This document shows, one piece after another, positions 61,203 to 64,000 of a stretch of 64,000 nucleotides of DNA. The translations under genes were made by a program, and so were the position numbers. Location: the NCBI GenBank assembly GCA_005406025.1, contig BGZK01000009.1, positions 62,001-126,000 on the forward strand, given 5' to 3'. How positions within the stretch are numbered: position 1 is the first letter of the stretch; each line of letters opens with the position of its first letter. The notes beneath the pieces are model-generated. The model had not been told where the DNA came from, ran no database searches, and was given only the letters and a program-made list of their open reading frames with translations. The DNA comes from Eumeta japonica (lineage: Eukaryota > Arthropoda > Insecta > Lepidoptera > Psychidae).

Positions 61203-61959
61203 ATTAAAAAATATTTGTAAAATGGAGCAATCAACATGAAATTTATAATAACCTACAATATCATCGCAGTATTAGACTTTGCCAAACTTGGAATTTCATA
61301 AGTTTAATTGTTTCTCAGACTTGTCATGAATGAACTATAGTTGTCTATCGATTCCAATGAACAGTTCAGAAATCGTAAATATTAATTGAATTTTTATCAA
61401 TTATTATATATTTCTTACGTAATTTTTCGAGTTTTGGGCTTGTCTGCTTACCAACATAGAATACATTTTTGGAATGTAATTTAATTAAATATTTATTAAA
61501 TGTTTTATGTTATTTAACTACAACACCTAATAGTTTTGATTGTTTTACATTGAAGGACATTGCTCTGCGCCCACACATTATCCGCCTTAGAACCAATGAT
61601 TCGGTTAAATTGATTTTTGCATATATTTCTTCGCACTTAATTATTAAATAATTTTTAATATAATTCCAAGAACTACAGTATTCAATCATAATTTTTTAAC
61701 TTAATACAATACTTAAATGGTTTTTTCTTAATCTATTTCATTATAAAATTATTTATCAGCCAAAAATTCAATACTATGGATTAAGTGAAAATTCCAAAAT
61801 TAAATAGATATTAAGAAAAAAGTTTATGCAACAGGTGCGTCTTGGAAACACAACGGCGAAGCAATATCATTTTTATAAAAACACTTTGAATACACAAATA
61901 TCAACAATCTTTATTGCATAACTTTACTAATAAGATATTAATTGAACTGTATTAAATAA
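61203..61959 (+). terminator. Candidate 3'UTR and polyadenylation signals
   Basis: AT-rich sequence after the stop codon. An ATTAAA variant at 61203-61208 is only about 14 nt from the stop. The first canonical AATAAA I noted is at 61954-61959. Which one is used cannot be told from sequence alone. Confidence 0.3.
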
Positions 61960-63312
61960 AATTTACGTAATATTTATGCAATAAATCAATTTTAACAATG
62001 TATTAATTTAATTACGATTTTTTATCACTTTGATTTCTTAAGAATCGAGACATGTCTCCAACTATAACTAAGAAGTCCATGAGAAAGTAGCGATTCCTGT
62101 AAATATATTATGTCAATGAAAAAAAAAAAGATTTTCAAAACAATACTTCACACACCAGATACAATCGCATCTGCATCACGCTAACTGTCATTTTAATAAC
62201 GCAGGCAATATCAAAATCCATCACGACAGTTTTAGGTGGTGACGAGCGTCAACCAACTTTATTTTATACATGAATATGTAGCCGAAAGTGTTGATTATGT
62301 AATTATTATCGTTCGAAAACGATGTGTCGTATGTTGAACTTGCGAAGAAATAACTAACGTCAAAACTCATGACTTCAAAAAAGTCAAGTGTCCGTTATAT
62401 TCAAATAATTGGTACAACTCGGCCGCTTGGTGTATGCCGTGACGTCAGAACTCCGACCCTCATTAATGAGGCGAGACGCTTTCTGGCGAGGCCAGACGCA
62501 TCCTGACGCCATGTCAAACCCCAGAGTTGCATAAAATGCAAAAAAGCAAATTGTGCATATTTTTTTATGTACGTCAAATGAGTGCTGGTTTAAGGCGAAA
62601 TTCAGTAATGCCTTGTAATCTTCTCGTTACATTCGCTATTGTTCGATTTTTATCTTGGCTGTGAGCTAAATTGAACAGTTGAGGCATTTTTTACGTTTTA
62701 TATTTTATAGTTTTTCGAAAATAATAGCGATTATATAATACACATGAATCACAAATTACCTCTATTAAGGTCTGTCAAATTGATAATTAATGTATTTGTG
62801 TATAAGTTCGTTATAATTTTTTTATAATGGTCGATTTTGAAAACTTCACTTGTCAGACTTTATAATAAAGATTGCATAAATATTCCTAAACTTGTGCAAA
62901 ATGGTAAAGATAGTGTTTTCTTATATAAATACTTAATAAATGTACAGGTTTATATTGATCTTTTTCAATATGTAACTAATGTATTCTACTTAGTAATACT
63001 TACACCGATGTTTTATCTACATTTGATGATGCTATAATATTTCTAATTTTATTAACTATGTAAATTTTGCCAGTGTGTTTCAATTTTCTTAATATTGTTG
63101 TTAAATGTGTACAAATGTGAACAATTTCTTTAAGTACAAATGTTGCAATAAAATATTTTTTATATAGGTATTAGTTTTATTGTTATTCTAAGAAACTCAA
63201 ATTTGGAGTTCTATGTTTTTACGGTTTTTTTCTTGTTTTTTGGTACTCTGATTTTGGTGAAAATTCTACTAAAAATGTTTTTCCTAACATTTTGTCTGAA
63301 AATAATGAGTTG
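61960..63312. other. Downstream intergenic region
   Basis: AT-rich, with no gene recognised. A GC-richer patch at 62,410-62,520 contains a full cAMP-response-element palindrome, TGACGTCA, at 62440-62447, and repeated GAGACGC/CAGACGC words. It could be regulatory for a neighbouring gene outside the window. Confidence 0.4.
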
Positions 63313-63766
63313 TATACCGGGTGTAAGGGACAGCCTTCCGCGAACTCAGTATATTATACTAAGATGGTCCGCGCATGAAATTATTTCAGGAAAGTTAAGG
63401 GAATCCAAGAAAACTGATTTGTTTTATCACCTCCTACGCAATGTATCGCTACCATTTTTAAATCACGCGGGCGCTAGTAGCGCCCTGTAGCGCTCTGTAG
63501 CTAGGCAGATAGTAGAACAGCTGATTCCGTGCGTTGTTCGTTATAGTAATTTAAAAACCCATTGCTGCTTTTTTTATTTTACCTGTTTTATTTACAAAAA
63601 TGGAATGCTACGTACAGAAAATGTGATTTTACATAGAAATAAGGTAGTTTTAACTGAAAAAAAAACATTTTTTTTCCTGAGAAAATTTCCAGTGGATTTT
63701 GATTCAAAATAAGGGTCTGAATGCACCCTGTCAGTTTGCGGAGGGCTGTTCCTTACAGCCGGTATA
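63313..63766. mobile_element. MITE-like element with terminal inverted repeats
   Basis: The left end begins TATACCGGGTGTAAGGGACA (63313-63332). The right end, reverse-complemented, begins TATACCGGCTGTAAGGAACA, and the match continues over about 33 bp with few mismatches. 454 bp, no transposase ORF. It looks like a nonautonomous DNA transposon; the superfamily cannot be fixed from the ends alone. Confidence 0.7.
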
Positions 63767-64000
63767 TATCAATACGATTTTCAAAGAAAAGTAAATCACG
63801 CGGATTTAAATATGACTTTGTGTAACCTATTGACAACCAAGTCTGCATTCAAAATGCGTGATATTAGAGCCATCATCGTTTTTTATATGAATAAAGCTAG
63901 TGATGTTAAATGATAAAATAAATATTATCGATTTTTATTTATCGGCCAGGCTCCTTTATTTTTGTATGGAAAAAATGAAAAAGCAGTTCCGATCCCGAAT

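Overview
The window is AT-rich, intron-rich animal DNA and most probably comes from a moth or butterfly. Three things point to Lepidoptera. The long noncoding tracts hold several interspersed repeats I recognise from memory as common in lepidopteran genomes: the family that opens GGCCAAGT..GAGTCGGA and closes with a GGAC/GACA-rich tail, an RTE-like LINE 3' end, and a SINE/LINE-like tail. Non-LTR retrotransposon remnants are also present. Finally, the one cellular gene encodes an insect-type DPP4-like peptidase. No database search could be run, so this is an inference.

Layout. Bases 1 to about 31,850 contain no cellular gene I can support. They hold degenerate repeats, an (AC)n microsatellite, perfect hairpins and several GC-richer islands that may be regulatory or 5' noncoding. 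Bases 31,884-61,189 (+ strand) carry one gene, reconstructed here as 17 coding exons whose phases all fit. It encodes an 826-residue type II membrane serine dipeptidyl peptidase (family S9B, DPP4-like), with a short basic cytoplasmic tail, one transmembrane helix, a Thr/Pro-rich stalk, a beta-propeller and an alpha/beta-hydrolase domain. The Ser-Asp-His triad and the substrate-binding Arg and Glu-Glu are intact. The largest intron (35,194-46,695) contains an antisense Ty3/gypsy LTR retrotransposon (about 40,921-45,935) with direct LTRs and a TACATA target duplication.

Bases 61,190-64,000 are the 3' flank. They hold possible polyadenylation signals and a MITE-like element with about 30-bp terminal inverted repeats (63,313-63,766).

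The retrotransposon is the most informative anomaly. Its two LTRs differ by no substitution, only by homopolymer length in six tracts, and at least five frame breaks in its gag-pol also fall in homopolymers. That pattern suggests a young insertion whose sequence carries residual homopolymer errors, rather than an old decayed copy. I found no new multi-gene system. The window is one ordinary cellular gene embedded in repeats.
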